A stretch of 64,000 nucleotides of DNA from Mycolicibacterium moriokaense (GCF_010726085.1 NZ_AP022560.1:1798001-1862000); one strand, 5' to 3'; shown: positions 1 to 8,998, counted from the first letter of the stretch. Numbers and translations: made by a program. Notes: generated by a model from the sequence alone, not told the origin.

Positions 1-201
1 GCGTGTCGAGAGTGCCTGCCCATGCCAGTCAATCTAGGCAATGCCTCGCACGCGGATCGTCGCACCCGTGCACTTCGGCTCACCGTGAATCTAGCTGCGG
101 GCCCGACAAACCACTCCCTGAACAGCGGCTTCCATCCGCGCTGGTATGGGTTCGTGCGTCGTCGGACTTCAGCCACCTGTCTTCGTGCCAGACTTGCGGC
201 C

Positions 202-249
202 GTGACGACCGGAGACGTGCGCATCTGCCGCAGGGACTGTTGCGCCTGA
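202..249 (+). CDS. short Cys-containing leader peptide (candidate cysteine attenuator uORF)
   Basis: A 15-codon ORF starting GTG reads VTTGDVRICRRDCCA, with Cys at positions 9, 13 and 14, and ends 39 nt before the cysteine dioxygenase gene. There is no Shine-Dalgarno sequence. A loose -10-like hexamer (CAGACT, 189-194) would place the transcript start at or next to the GTG, so it may be leaderless. Short leaderless polycysteine uORFs that attenuate downstream sulfur genes in response to cysteine are established in mycobacteria. Placement here, before a cysteine-catabolic operon, fits that model. The GGAG of the next gene's ribosome site lies in a small self-complementary stretch (274-284). 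Function is inferred; nothing else convincing is visible in 1-201. Confidence 0.55.
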   Translation: MTTGDVRICRRDCCA

Positions 250-288
250 CGCGCCTGCCCCTGTCCGTCCGTCACTCCTGGAGTTCGC

Positions 289-807
289 ATGGTTACCGCC
301 ATCTCGCTGCCGACCCGACTGCGCCCGCCCGATCTGCTGCATGCCACCGACCGCTACGCCGATGACGTGCTTTCCGGCCGCTACGACCGCCTGCTGCCCG
401 CGGGTGGGCTACCGACGACCGAACGCTGGTTCACCCGGCTGCACGGCGAAGACGAGCTCGACGTCTGGCTCATCAGCTGGGTCCCGGATCGTTCGACCGA
501 GCTGCACGACCACGGTGGCTCCCTCGGCGCATTGACCGTGGTGTCCGGTGCGCTGCAGGAAACCCGTTGGGACGGCCAGACGCTCAGGCATCGACGCCTC
601 ACCGCCGGGGATCAGGCGGCGTTTCCGCTCGGCTGGGTGCACGACGTGGTGTGGGCGCCCGACCGGGACACCTCGGCGCCGATCGTCCCGACTCTGAGCG
701 TGCACGCCTACTCGCCGCCGTTGACCGCGATGTCCTACTACGAGGTGACACCGCGAAAAACGCTGCGCCGCAACCGTACTGAACTCACCGATGAGCCGGA
801 AGGATGA
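289..807 (+). CDS. cysteine dioxygenase family protein
   Basis: A 172-residue cupin of the type I cysteine dioxygenase family, which oxidises cysteine to cysteine sulfinate with a mononuclear iron. The iron-binding pattern is visible: His73 and His75 in ELHDHGGS, then His118 in GWVHDV, followed by the family's conserved SVHAYSPP stretch near residue 140. The ATG is preceded by a weak TGGAG site. Its TGA overlaps the ATG of the rhodanese gene by four bases, so the two are probably one translationally coupled operon for cysteine breakdown and sulfur transfer. The short Cys-rich uORF at 202-249 is the likely regulator. Confidence 0.9.
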   Translation: MVTAISLPTRLRPPDLLHATDRYADDVLSGRYDRLLPAGGLPTTERWFTRLHGEDELDVWLISWVPDRSTELHDHGGSLGALTVVSGALQETRWDGQTLRHRRLTAGDQAAFPLGWVHDVVWAPDRDTSAPIVPTLSVHAYSPPLTAMSYYEVTPRKTLRRNRTELTDEPEG

Positions 808-1193
808 CGTCAGTCTCGGAGGCTAGCCGCATCGACCGCATCCTGGACGACGCCCGTGCCCGGCTGCGCAGACTGACCGCACAGGAAGTGCCCACTGCGT
901 TGGCCCGCGGCGCGATCCTGGTCGACATCCGGCCGCACGCCCAGCGCGAGCGTGAGGGTGAGGTCTCGGCGGCACTGGTGATCGAACGCAACGTGCTCGA
1001 GTGGCGCTGCGACCCGACGAGCGACGCCCGACTGCCGCAGGCCGTGGACGACGACGTCGAATGGGTCGTGCTGTGCTCTGAGGGCTACACCTCGAGCCTG
1101 GCCGCGGCGTCTCTGCTCGATCTGGGTCTGCACCGCGCCACTGACATCATCGGCGGCTATCACGCGCTGAAGGCCGAAGGCGTTCTGGTCTAA
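804..1193 (+). CDS. rhodanese-like domain protein
   Basis: A 129-residue single rhodanese domain. The persulfide-carrying cysteine is Cys91 in the loop CSEGYTSS, preceded by the buried strand VEWVVL; VDIRPHAQRE near residue 40 is the usual N-terminal rhodanese motif. Members move sulfane sulfur between thiols. The ATGA overlap with the cysteine dioxygenase gene suggests joint handling of cysteine-derived sulfur. The stop codon overlaps that of the convergent hydrolase gene (1190-2887) by four bases. Confidence 0.88.
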   Translation: MTSVSEASRIDRILDDARARLRRLTAQEVPTALARGAILVDIRPHAQREREGEVSAALVIERNVLEWRCDPTSDARLPQAVDDDVEWVVLCSEGYTSSLAAASLLDLGLHRATDIIGGYHALKAEGVLV

Positions 1194-2887
1194 GCGTTTT
1201 CGTCGTTGCTGAGCAGCGGCCGCAATTTCTCCGTCTTCTCCGGCGTCCAGCCCGGCGGCTGGAGGATGTCCGCCCAGGCGTTGGCGACGTCCTTGACGTA
1301 GACGTGGCCGTGGCCGTCGGGCACGTCAACCGCCACCGCCATGTCCGCGGACACCTGAAGGAACGTCACGATCGGGATCCACTGCATGCGCCCCGACACG
1401 TCGTATCCGCGTGGTTCCTTGAGCCAATCCGGTTCGGCGAACAGCAGATCCGGGTTCCACCAGGCGATGGGGTCGGACGCATGCTGCAGGTACACCACCC
1501 GCGGATGGCCCCACGGATCGTCGGGCCGGTTGAGGTTCTCCGACCTCGCGGCGAAGCGGACGTTCTCACCCTTGTCGAAGATGGGTAGCCACTCCGGCGA
1601 GCCCGCGTCGCGGTTGCGGGTCAGTTGGGTCCAGATCGTGTTGTTGAAGGTCGGGCCGGAGAACAGCGCGCCGTCGGTGCGGGCGATGAGGTTGTTGAGA
1701 GCCAGGAACGGCGCCTCGCCGCCGAACGAGCCCAGGCTCTCACCGAACACCACCAGTCGTGGCCGCTCCGCCTCGGGCATCTCGCGAATCAGCCCGTCGA
1801 CAGCCTCGAACAGCGCCTGACCGGCCTGTCGCGCGTTCTCCTTGTCGACGAGGAACGACAGCCAGCTCGGCAGGAACGAGTACTGCATGGACACGATCGC
1901 CGTGTTGCCGTTGTACATGTACTCCAGCGCCGACGCCTCGGCCTCGTTGATCCAGCCGGTGCCGGTCGTGGTGGCGACGGCGACCACCTCACGATCGAGA
2001 CCGCCCTTGCGCTGCAACTCCTGGGCCGCCAGTGCGGCGGTCGCTTTGATGCCGTCGGCGGAGTGCAGTCCCGCATAGGTCCGGATCGGCTCCATGGCGG
2101 GTTTGCCGTTGAACTCGGTGAGCTCCTCGACCGTGGGGCCCGCCGAGACGAACACCCGCCCCTGATGACCCAACGATTCCCACGTGACCGCCGAGCCCGG
2201 CCCGCCCGAACGCAACGGCGACGTCGGCGGTCCGAACTCCGGATCGGTCTCGTCGTTGGCCGCCGCGAACGTCTTGTTCAGAGCGCTCATGCCGAAACGC
2301 ACCACGACACCGTTGAGCAGCGCGATGCTCAGGGCGAGGAGCAGGGCAACGACGATAACTGCCGAGATACGGGGCGGTGCAACGCGATTGAGCTGGCGCA
2401 CCAGAAAACGTACGAGTCTGCCGATGAGCTGACCGATCTCGACGAAGATAAACAGCACCACGATCGACAGGAACGCACACCACGGGTAGTCCCAGAACTC
2501 CAGGCGCGCTACGCCGTTGAGGTCGCGCACCTCGTCCTGCCAGCGGTGGAAGTAGAAGATCATCAGGAGCATGCCGACGGCCCCGACGACCAAGAGCCCA
2601 AGCCAGGCCCGGCGCGGTGCCGGCGGACTGGTGTCCTTCGATCGCATGTAGCGCCACAGCCATACCGCGAACACGCCGAGGCCGTAGCCGATCGCGCCCG
2701 CGGCACCGCTGACGATGCCCTGGAACAACGGCCCGCGCGGCAGCAGCGACGGCGTCAGGGACAGCCAGATGAAGACCAGGCCCAGTGCCGTTCCGGTGAA
2801 GGTGTAGTGACGCACCCACCACGGACGCTTGGGTGGCGCTTCCTCCTGCGGCGGTGCGTCCTCGACGGCCTCAGCGGTGTCTGTCAC
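1190..2887 (-). CDS. membrane-anchored alpha/beta-hydrolase (Rv1069c-like)
   Basis: 565 residues in two parts. The first ~200 carry about five hydrophobic helices (near 32-48, 58-80, 95-113, 136-160, 174-195). The rest is a soluble alpha/beta-hydrolase-type domain with a nucleophile elbow VVFGESLGSFGG around Ser384. Length, domain order and neighbourhood match M. tuberculosis Rv1069c, whose substrate I do not know. The catalytic domain probably lies on one face of the membrane behind the helical anchor. Convergent with the rhodanese gene, sharing four bases at the stops; nine bases separate its start from the end of echA8, which is transcribed in the same direction. Confidence 0.85.
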   Translation of the reverse strand: MTDTAEAVEDAPPQEEAPPKRPWWVRHYTFTGTALGLVFIWLSLTPSLLPRGPLFQGIVSGAAGAIGYGLGVFAVWLWRYMRSKDTSPPAPRRAWLGLLVVGAVGMLLMIFYFHRWQDEVRDLNGVARLEFWDYPWCAFLSIVVLFIFVEIGQLIGRLVRFLVRQLNRVAPPRISAVIVVALLLALSIALLNGVVVRFGMSALNKTFAAANDETDPEFGPPTSPLRSGGPGSAVTWESLGHQGRVFVSAGPTVEELTEFNGKPAMEPIRTYAGLHSADGIKATAALAAQELQRKGGLDREVVAVATTTGTGWINEAEASALEYMYNGNTAIVSMQYSFLPSWLSFLVDKENARQAGQALFEAVDGLIREMPEAERPRLVVFGESLGSFGGEAPFLALNNLIARTDGALFSGPTFNNTIWTQLTRNRDAGSPEWLPIFDKGENVRFAARSENLNRPDDPWGHPRVVYLQHASDPIAWWNPDLLFAEPDWLKEPRGYDVSGRMQWIPIVTFLQVSADMAVAVDVPDGHGHVYVKDVANAWADILQPPGWTPEKTEKLRPLLSNDENA

Positions 2888-2896
2888 CCACGCAGA

Positions 2897-3676
2897 TTAA
2901 CGGTGGCGGAAGTTCGGTGTGCGCTTCTCGGTGAACGCGTTCATGCCCTCGGTCTGGTCCTCGGTGGCGAAAGCGGAGTGGAAGAGCCTGCGCTCATAGA
3001 GCAGTCCTTCGGCGAGCGTCGTTTCGAACGCCCGGTTGACGGCCTCCTTGGCCATCCGCGCCGCCGAGAGCGACATCCCGGCGATGGTCGTGGCGACCTT
3101 GTTCGCCTCGTCGAGGAGGGCGTCGGCGGGCACGACGCGAGAGACCAGGCCGGCGCGCTCGGCCTCCTCGGCGTCCATGTTGCGTCCGGTGAGAATCAGG
3201 TCCATCGCCTTGGCCTTGCCGATGGCGCGCGTCAACCGCTGCGAGCCGCCCATACCCGGGAGCACGCCGAGTTTGATCTCGGGCTGACCGAACTTCGCGG
3301 TGTCGGCGGCGATCAGGATGTCGCACATCATGGCCAGTTCACAGCCGCCGCCGAGCGCGTAGCCGTTGACCGCCGCGATGGTCGGCGTGCGGGTGGCGGC
3401 GAATTTCCCCCAGGCCGCGAAGAAGTCGGAGGAAAAGACATCGGCGAACGAGAGCTGGGCCATCTCCTTGATGTCCGCACCCGCCGCGAACGCCTTCTCA
3501 CCGCTGCCGGTGACGATGATCGCGCCGATGCCGGGATCGTTGTCGAATTCGGCTGCGGCCGCGACGACTTCGTTCATCACCTGGCTGTTGAGGGCGTTGA
3601 GCGCCTTCGGCCGGTTCAGCGTGATGGTGCCGACACGGTCGTCGCGCGTGACGAGGATGGTTTCGTAGCTCGTCAT
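2897..3676 (-). CDS. echA8: enoyl-CoA hydratase EchA8
   Basis: A 259-residue crotonase that hydrates trans-2-enoyl-CoA in beta-oxidation. Oxyanion-hole segments [10 protein letters not shown] and [15 protein letters not shown] are present, as are both catalytic glutamates of the hydratase branch (in GGGCEL and in [11 protein letters not shown]), so a true hydratase is expected rather than an isomerase. The frame is open further upstream, but the proper start is the ATG at 3676, where the protein begins [13 protein letters not shown]. That ATG overlaps the stop of echA9 (ATGA), indicating coupled translation. Confidence 0.93.
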   Translation of the reverse strand: MTSYETILVTRDDRVGTITLNRPKALNALNSQVMNEVVAAAAEFDNDPGIGAIIVTGSGEKAFAAGADIKEMAQLSFADVFSSDFFAAWGKFAATRTPTIAAVNGYALGGGCELAMMCDILIAADTAKFGQPEIKLGVLPGMGGSQRLTRAIGKAKAMDLILTGRNMDAEEAERAGLVSRVVPADALLDEANKVATTIAGMSLSAARMAKEAVNRAFETTLAEGLLYERRLFHSAFATEDQTEGMNAFTEKRTPNFRHR

Positions 3677-4725
3677 GAGAACTCCAATTCGCGGTCGGCC
3701 GGCGCGAAGTATGCCTCGACGTCGGCAGTGGTCACGGCCGCCAGCGAGTCCGGCGACCATTTCGGGTTGCGGTCCTTGTCGACGACCTGGGCACGGATGC
3801 CCTCGACGAAGTCGTGGCTGCGCGCCGCTCCGCTCGACGTCCGATACTCCTGGCGCAGAACGTCTTCCAGGGTCGCGAGCTTCGCGGCGCGTCTGACCGC
3901 CTCCAGCGTGACGGACAGCGCGATCGGCGACCGGGTGGCGATCAGATCGGCGGCGTCCTTGGCCGGGCCCTCGCCGTGGTCGCGCAGCGCCGCGAGGATG
4001 TCGGCGACGGTGTCGCCGGAGTAGCACTGGTCGATCCAGTCCCGCTGGGCCAGCAACTGACTCGGCGGGGGTTCGGTGGCATACGCCGCGACGGCGGCGT
4101 CGACGCCGTCGGCGATGACGATGCGCTTGAAGTCCTCGAGCGCGTCGTGGGGCACGTAGTGGTCGGCGAAGCCCATCGCGATCGCGTCGCCGCCGCCGAA
4201 CGGTGCGCCCGTAAGCGCGGCGTGCAGGCCGAGCAGGCCCGGCGTCCGTGATAGGTAGAGCGTGCCGCCGACGTCGGGGATGAAGCCGATGCCGACCTCG
4301 GGCATCGCCATCTTCGTCGTATCGGTGACGATGCGGACGTTGCCGTGCACGCCGATGCCGACGCCGCCGCCCATCACGATGCCGTCCATCAGGACCACGT
4401 AGGGCTTCGTGAAGCGGCCGATCTGGGCGTTGAGCCGGTATTCGTCGTACCAGAATTCCCGCGCCTCTTTGCCCTGGTTGGGGCCGCGGCAGCTGTGATA
4501 CAGCGCGACGATGTCGCCACCGGCGCAAAGTCCGCGTTCACCGGCGCCGTCGACCAGGACGGCCCGAATGTCGTCGTCGGCCGCCCAGTCGGTCAGCACG
4601 GGAGCTATTGCGTTGACCATCGGATGCGTCAGCGAGTTGATGGCCTTGGGCCGATTGAGGGTGATCAGGCCGACGCCTTGCTGTGCGTTTACTAGGACAT
4701 CCTCGTTTTCGTCCACGGAATGCAA
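3673..4725 (-). CDS. echA9: enoyl-CoA hydratase/3-hydroxyisobutyryl-CoA hydrolase family protein EchA9
   Basis: 350 residues, about 90 longer than a simple crotonase, which fits the 3-hydroxyisobutyryl-CoA hydrolase branch (valine catabolism). Diagnostic segments are [24 protein letters not shown] and [19 protein letters not shown]. The C-terminal extension is typical of HIBYL-CoA hydrolases. First gene of the leftward echA9-echA8 unit, overlapping echA8 by ATGA. Exact acyl-CoA substrate is not decided by sequence. The intergenic stretch before it (4726-4873) holds the divergent promoters. Confidence 0.88.
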   Translation of the reverse strand: MHSVDENEDVLVNAQQGVGLITLNRPKAINSLTHPMVNAIAPVLTDWAADDDIRAVLVDGAGERGLCAGGDIVALYHSCRGPNQGKEAREFWYDEYRLNAQIGRFTKPYVVLMDGIVMGGGVGIGVHGNVRIVTDTTKMAMPEVGIGFIPDVGGTLYLSRTPGLLGLHAALTGAPFGGGDAIAMGFADHYVPHDALEDFKRIVIADGVDAAVAAYATEPPPSQLLAQRDWIDQCYSGDTVADILAALRDHGEGPAKDAADLIATRSPIALSVTLEAVRRAAKLATLEDVLRQEYRTSSGAARSHDFVEGIRAQVVDKDRNPKWSPDSLAAVTTADVEAYFAPADRELEFS

Positions 4726-4873
4726 TCTAGATCGTCAACTCGCTTTGGGCTTCGCCGGGTAGGGTTTCCTGTGAAGACCCTGGGAGGTTCTGTTCGGGAA
4801 CCCATCAGCGTCGCCAGTCGTTGAGCGAATGTTCGTCAACGAGTCGAACCAAAGCATCAGAGAGGAACCGACG

Positions 4874-5719
4874 GTGCGGGAGTCCAGCAACCCGGTATTT
4901 CGTTCCCTGCCCAAGGGTCAGGGCGGCTATGCGCAATTCGGTACCGGAGCCGCCGGCTACGGCGCGCAGGCGGTACAGGCCGATCCTTACATCACCCAGT
5001 ACCCCGAGCAGCGGCAGGCAGGCGTCGCCCGGCCGCTGACCATCGATGACGTCGTCACCAAGACCGGCATCACGCTGGCCGTGCTGGCGGCCGTCGCCGC
5101 GGGCACCTACTTCGTCGTCGCGCAGAACCTGGCGCTGGCCATGCCGCTGTGGTTGGTCGGCATGCTCGGTGGCCTGGCGATGGTGTTGGTCGCGACGTTC
5201 GGTCGCAAGCAGGACAACCCCGGAATCGTGTTGGCCTACGCGGTGTTCGAGGGCCTGTTCCTCGGCGCGTTCTCCTACATCGTGGCCAATTGGATGGTGC
5301 AGGGCGTCAGCGCCGGCTCGCTGATCAGCCAGGCCATCCTCGGTACGTTCGGCGTGTTCTTCGGCATGCTGGTGGTCTATAAGACCGGCGCCATTCGCGT
5401 GACGCCGAAGTTCACCCGCTTCCTGGTGGCCGCGCTGTTCGGCGTGGTGGTCCTGGCGCTGGGCAACCTGGTGGCGTCGTTCTTCATGGACGGTTTGGGC
5501 CCGCTGCGTGACGGTGGCCCGTTCGCGTACCTGTTCTCGATCCTCTGCATCGGCATCGCGGCGTTCAGCTTCCTGCTGGACTTCGACCAGGCCGACCAGG
5601 CGATTCGGGCCGGTGCGCCGGAGAAGGCCGCCTGGGGCATCGCCCTCGGCCTGACCGTCACGCTGGTGTGGCTGTACACCGAGATCCTCTGGCTGCTCAG
5701 TATGTTCAACAGCGACTAG
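4874..5719 (+). CDS. Bax inhibitor-1/YccA family membrane protein (Rv1072-like)
   Basis: 281 residues from the GTG at 4874, which has AGAGG eight bases upstream and gives the expected beginning MRESSNPVFRSLPKGQGG. An upstream ATG at 4829 would add 15 residues and lacks a comparable ribosome site. A Gly/Tyr/Gln-rich soluble N-terminus of ~55 residues is followed by about seven hydrophobic helices, the layout of the BI-1/YccA family (pH-sensitive calcium leak channels in characterised members). The function in mycobacteria is not established. A strong hairpin terminator follows immediately. Confidence 0.85.
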   Translation: MRESSNPVFRSLPKGQGGYAQFGTGAAGYGAQAVQADPYITQYPEQRQAGVARPLTIDDVVTKTGITLAVLAAVAAGTYFVVAQNLALAMPLWLVGMLGGLAMVLVATFGRKQDNPGIVLAYAVFEGLFLGAFSYIVANWMVQGVSAGSLISQAILGTFGVFFGMLVVYKTGAIRVTPKFTRFLVAALFGVVVLALGNLVASFFMDGLGPLRDGGPFAYLFSILCIGIAAFSFLLDFDQADQAIRAGAPEKAAWGIALGLTVTLVWLYTEILWLLSMFNSD

Positions 5720-5730
5720 CAGCCCCTGCG

Positions 5731-5768
5731 AAAGGCCCGGCACGAAATGTGCCGGGCCTTTTGCTTTG
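5731..5768 (+). terminator. rho-independent terminator
   Basis: A perfect 12-bp stem, AAGGCCCGGCAC with GTGCCGGGCCTT, closes a five-base loop (gaaat) and runs into TTTTGCTTT, 12 bases after the stop of the Bax-inhibitor gene. Confidence 0.9.
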
Positions 5769-5775
5769 CGGTTTG

Positions 5776-5838
5776 CGTTGACTCTGCGCACAAGCACTAG
5801 TTCATCCACAGAATCGCGCCGTGGCCGCAGAGTGAACG
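5776..5838. repeat. 63-bp inverted-ended repeat, copy 1
   Basis: Begins CGTTGACTCTGCGC and ends CGCAGAGTGAACG, so the ends form a 13-base inverted repeat with one mismatch. The same-length copy 2 (6709-6771) has an identical 14-base left end, a GCGCC block at the same spacing and a near-identical right end, while the middle 26 bases differ. The two copies bracket the DUF559 gene. Confidence 0.75.
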
Positions 5839-5874
5839 GTGAACGCGTCGGCAGCAGCATCCAGTCTGCGGCGT

Positions 5875-6714
5875 ATGGACGAGCCATTCCTTGGAACCAG
5901 TGCACTGGCGTCCGGTGCCGTGACTCGGTATCAGTTGCGCCGCTACTACCGCGCAGTCATGCCAAACGTGTACCTAGACAGGCGGATCGAGACGTCGTTT
6001 CGACAGCGGATAGCCGCCGCGTATTTGTGGTCGGGACGCCAAGCTGTCGTCTCCGGCCTGGCGGCCTCGGCGATACACGGTGCGAAGTGGATCGATGACG
6101 ATTCGGTTGTCGAGTTGATTTGGCGGAATGCGCGATCCCCGAAGGGCGTGGTGACCCGAGACGCTCTGTTACTTCCCGACGAGGTCGGACGCATCGAGGA
6201 TCTGCGTGTCACTACAGCGGCGCGGACGGCGTTCGATCTCGGCCGGCGCGGTCCTGTTGATACCGCGATCGCCCGGCTCGATGCGCTCGCAGCCGCAACG
6301 CGGTTCAAGCCGTGTGATGTGAACGATCTTGCCGCCGAACACCCTCACACTCGAGGGCTGCGTCAGCTCGAGGCGGCGCTCGATCTGATGGACGATGGTG
6401 CTGAGTCGCCAAAGGAAACCTGGTTGCGGCTGTTGGTTATTCGCGCTGGATACCCGCGACCGCAGACGCAGATTGCGGTGCCCCGTCCCGATGGACGGAA
6501 TTACTACCTCGACATGGGGTGGAAGGACCTGATGCTCGCGCTCGAGTACGACGGCGGGCAGCACTGGGATGACCCGAAGCGAATCGCCTACGACATCCGA
6601 CGTACTGAGTTTCTCAACGACATCGGGTGGAAAGTGGTCCGCGTCATGAAAGAACACCGAGCACCCGAGGTGCTGGACCGGCTGCGGCGCGCATGGGAGC
6701 GGCCAGCACGTTGA
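5875..6714 (+). CDS. AbiEi-like/DUF559 domain protein (Rv1073-like)
   Basis: 279 residues from ATG 5875 (MDEPFLGTSALASG); an upstream in-frame ATG at 5839 starts inside the flanking repeat and is less likely. The N-terminal ~70 residues look like the winged-helix region of AbiEi-type antitoxins (VTRYQLRRYYRAVMPNVYL). The C-terminal third (LALEYDGGQHWDD, then TEFLNDIGWKVVRV) has the DUF559 pattern, related to Vsr-type endonuclease folds. No toxin gene lies beside it. It sits alone between two copies of a 63-bp repeat, which hints at a repeat-associated unit. Biochemical role unknown. Confidence 0.75.
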   Translation: MDEPFLGTSALASGAVTRYQLRRYYRAVMPNVYLDRRIETSFRQRIAAAYLWSGRQAVVSGLAASAIHGAKWIDDDSVVELIWRNARSPKGVVTRDALLLPDEVGRIEDLRVTTAARTAFDLGRRGPVDTAIARLDALAAATRFKPCDVNDLAAEHPHTRGLRQLEAALDLMDDGAESPKETWLRLLVIRAGYPRPQTQIAVPRPDGRNYYLDMGWKDLMLALEYDGGQHWDDPKRIAYDIRRTEFLNDIGWKVVRVMKEHRAPEVLDRLRRAWERPAR

Positions 6715-6771
6715 CTCTGCGCTGAGGGCGCTGTTTTACCGAGATTTTGCGCCATGGACGCAGAGCCAACG
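6709..6771. repeat. 63-bp inverted-ended repeat, copy 2
   Basis: Starts CGTTGACTCTGCGC and ends CGCAGAGCCAACG, exactly as long as copy 1. It overlaps the last codons of the DUF559 gene and fills the gap to the convergent thiolase gene, where it could also fold into a terminator-like structure. Confidence 0.75.
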
Positions 6772-6779
6772 CCAGAAGG

Positions 6780-7997
6780 CTAGGAGAGGCGCTCCACCAC
6801 CATCGCCATACCCTGGCCGCCGCCGACACACATCGACTCGATGCCGAACGTCTTGTCATATGTCGCAAGGTTATTCAACAGCGTCGCCGTAATGCGCGCG
6901 CCCGTCATACCGAACGGATGCCCCAGCGCGATCGCACCACCCGATACGTTGAGCTTGTCCTCGTCGATGCCGAGTTCCCGCGCGGACCCCAGCACCTGCA
7001 CCGCGAAAGCCTCGTTGATCTCGACCAGGTCGATATCCGAAATCGTCTTGCCCGCCTTGTCCAATGCCTTGCGGATCGCCTCGATCGGACCCAGACCCAT
7101 GATCTCCGGCGACAACCCGCTCACGCCCGTCGACACGATGCGCGCCAACGGCGTCAGACCCAACTCCTTGGCCTTGGTATCGCTCATGATCAGGACCGCG
7201 GCCGCGCCGTCGTTCAGCGGGCATGCGTTCCCCGCGGTGATCGTGCCGTTCGGCCGGAACACGGGCTTCAGCTGCGACACGGCCTCATACGTGGTGCCCG
7301 CGCGCGGGCCGTCGTCGGTCGTGACGATCGTGCCGTCGGGCAGCTTTACGGGCACGATCTCCCGCTCGAAGAAGCCACTCTTGATGGCGTCCTCGGCGCG
7401 GTTCTGCGACCGCACGCCCCAGTGGTCCTGCTCCTCGCGGCTGATCCCGGTGTAGTTGGCGACGTTCTCGGCGGTCTGTCCCATCGCGATGTACACATCG
7501 GGCAGCAGGCCGTCCTCGCGCGGATCGTGCCACTCGTCGGCACCCTCTGCCTGCTTGGCCGTTCGCGCCTGGGCCTCGTCGAACAACGGGTTCTTCGAAT
7601 TCGGCGCACCGTCGGCGGCGCCGATGCCGAACCGCGACACCGTCTCGACGCCCGCGGAGATGAACACGTCGCCCTCACCGGCCTTGATCGCGTGAAACGC
7701 CATCCGGGTGGTCTGCAGCGACGACGAGCAGTAGCGGTTGACCGTGGTGCCGGGCAGGAAGTCGTAGCCGAGTTCGACAGCCACCGCCCGCCCGATGTTG
7801 TATCCGGCCTCGCCTGCAGGCTGCGCGCAACCCATCATGAGGTCGTCGATGTCCCTGGGATCAAGTGCCGGGACCTTGTCCAATACCGCGCGAACCATCT
7901 GCGCCGCCAGGTCGTCGGGGCGCATCGTGGCGAGCGATCCTTTGACGGCGCGGCCGATCGGCGAGCGGGCAGTGGCGACGATGACGGCTTCAGCCAT
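6780..7997 (-). CDS. fadA3: acetyl-CoA C-acyltransferase (FadA3-like thiolase)
   Basis: 405-residue thiolase: cleaves 3-ketoacyl-CoA (last step of beta-oxidation) or condenses acetyl-CoA. Complete catalytic set: nucleophile Cys90 in NRYCSSSLQ, His360 in GHPFGMTGAR and the acid/base Cys390 in SMCVGGGQG. N-terminus MAEAVIVATARSPIGRA is typical. Position between the Rv1073-like and Rv1075c-like genes matches fadA3 in M. tuberculosis. Single gene, convergent with the DUF559 gene; it begins 32 bases from the end of the SGNH hydrolase gene. Confidence 0.92.
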   Translation of the reverse strand: MAEAVIVATARSPIGRAVKGSLATMRPDDLAAQMVRAVLDKVPALDPRDIDDLMMGCAQPAGEAGYNIGRAVAVELGYDFLPGTTVNRYCSSSLQTTRMAFHAIKAGEGDVFISAGVETVSRFGIGAADGAPNSKNPLFDEAQARTAKQAEGADEWHDPREDGLLPDVYIAMGQTAENVANYTGISREEQDHWGVRSQNRAEDAIKSGFFEREIVPVKLPDGTIVTTDDGPRAGTTYEAVSQLKPVFRPNGTITAGNACPLNDGAAAVLIMSDTKAKELGLTPLARIVSTGVSGLSPEIMGLGPIEAIRKALDKAGKTISDIDLVEINEAFAVQVLGSARELGIDEDKLNVSGGAIALGHPFGMTGARITATLLNNLATYDKTFGIESMCVGGGQGMAMVVERLS

Positions 7998-8029
7998 GTG
8001 AACTCCTTGAATTGACGGCTAGGAGCAAC

Positions 8030-8998
8030 CTAGCTCGCAGGCACGACCACGGGCGCGGGGACCCCGGTCGAACGGCGCCACAGCCTGCTGACGTTGCCGA
8101 CCCGAGTCAGCAACGAGCTACCTTCCGCGTTGCGCGGTTCGAGCGCATCTTCTGGCTGGGCTCCATCGATGTACTCGCCCAACGCATTACACAGCGCGGG
8201 CAGTAATTGCTTGGCCGCCAACGCATAACCAGCGGACGACGGATGGAACATGTCGTCGCTGAAGAGCTCATGGGGAGCCTTGCGGAACTCGGGCGCAAGG
8301 AGATCGGCGAACGGAACGGGAACCCCGCCCGCGGCGCGCACGGCCGACGCTTGCGCCCTCGCAAGTCGCAGCCCGCGACTGCGCGCCACCCAGCGCAACG
8401 GCTGCGGGATGGCGGTGATCACGCCGAAATCCGGGCAGGTACCCACGACGACGACGGTGCCGCTGGCCCGCAACCGCTCAACGGCTCTGCCCAGACGCCG
8501 CGCCGACGGCCCGATGCCGTTGGGACGGGTGATGTCGTTCGCCCCGATCATGATGACCGCCGCGTCCGGCGGGGGACCGGCGACGAACATGGCGTCGATC
8601 TGCCCGGACAGGCCTTTCGACGTCGCGCCCACGATCGCCTTTGTACTCAGTCTGATTCGCTCCCCCGACACCTCGGCGAGTCCGCGGGCGAGGAGTACGC
8701 CCGGCACCTCGTCGGCGTTGCGACAGCCGTATCCCGTGGCGGTCGAGTCGCCGAAAACCATCAAATGCAGGTCGAACGGCACGTCGCGATGCCACCGCTC
8801 CACGGGTCCGCCGCCGGGGTGATAGACGCCGTCGGCGCGCGGGGGGATGTCCCAGGCCTTCGGAATGACGCGACGGGCTTTGTCAGCCTGCCCGGTCAAC
8901 AAATTACGGGCCCCGACATACGCGGAGCCCGACGATGCGAGCGTGGCCGCGGCCGCCAGGGCGATTTTCGTCGTCCGACGCGGTGCACGAATGCCCAC
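8030..8998 (-). CDS. SGNH/GDSL-family hydrolase (Rv1075c-like)
   Basis: 322 residues with an N-terminal hydrophobic helix (about 12-30) that could be a signal or anchor. The SGNH blocks are clear: block I VFGDSTATGYGCRN with Ser85, block III MIGANDITRP, and block V DMFHPSSAGYALA with the Asp/His pair. Such enzymes are esterases or acyl hydrolases, probably acting at the cell envelope. The ~50 C-terminal residues are polar and variable. Divergent from lipU-like gene across a 194-base gap. Confidence 0.85.
   Translation of the reverse strand: MGIRAPRRTTKIALAAAATLASSGSAYVGARNLLTGQADKARRVIPKAWDIPPRADGVYHPGGGPVERWHRDVPFDLHLMVFGDSTATGYGCRNADEVPGVLLARGLAEVSGERIRLSTKAIVGATSKGLSGQIDAMFVAGPPPDAAVIMIGANDITRPNGIGPSARRLGRAVERLRASGTVVVVGTCPDFGVITAIPQPLRWVARSRGLRLARAQASAVRAAGGVPVPFADLLAPEFRKAPHELFSDDMFHPSSAGYALAAKQLLPALCNALGEYIDGAQPEDALEPRNAEGSSLLTRVGNVSRLWRRSTGVPAPVVVPAS

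Noticed and set aside
3..365. 120-codon plus-strand ORF at the left edge
   Set aside because: Overlaps the cysteine dioxygenase start in another frame and has random Arg/Ser/Pro-rich composition; only the 15-codon leader at 202-249 looked meaningful.
1625..4024. Very long plus-strand open frame (799 codons) opposite the hydrolase and echA8 genes
   Set aside because: Antisense shadow of GC-rich genes: Arg/His/Gly/Asp-heavy sequence with no domain, while the minus strand carries clear crotonase and hydrolase motifs.
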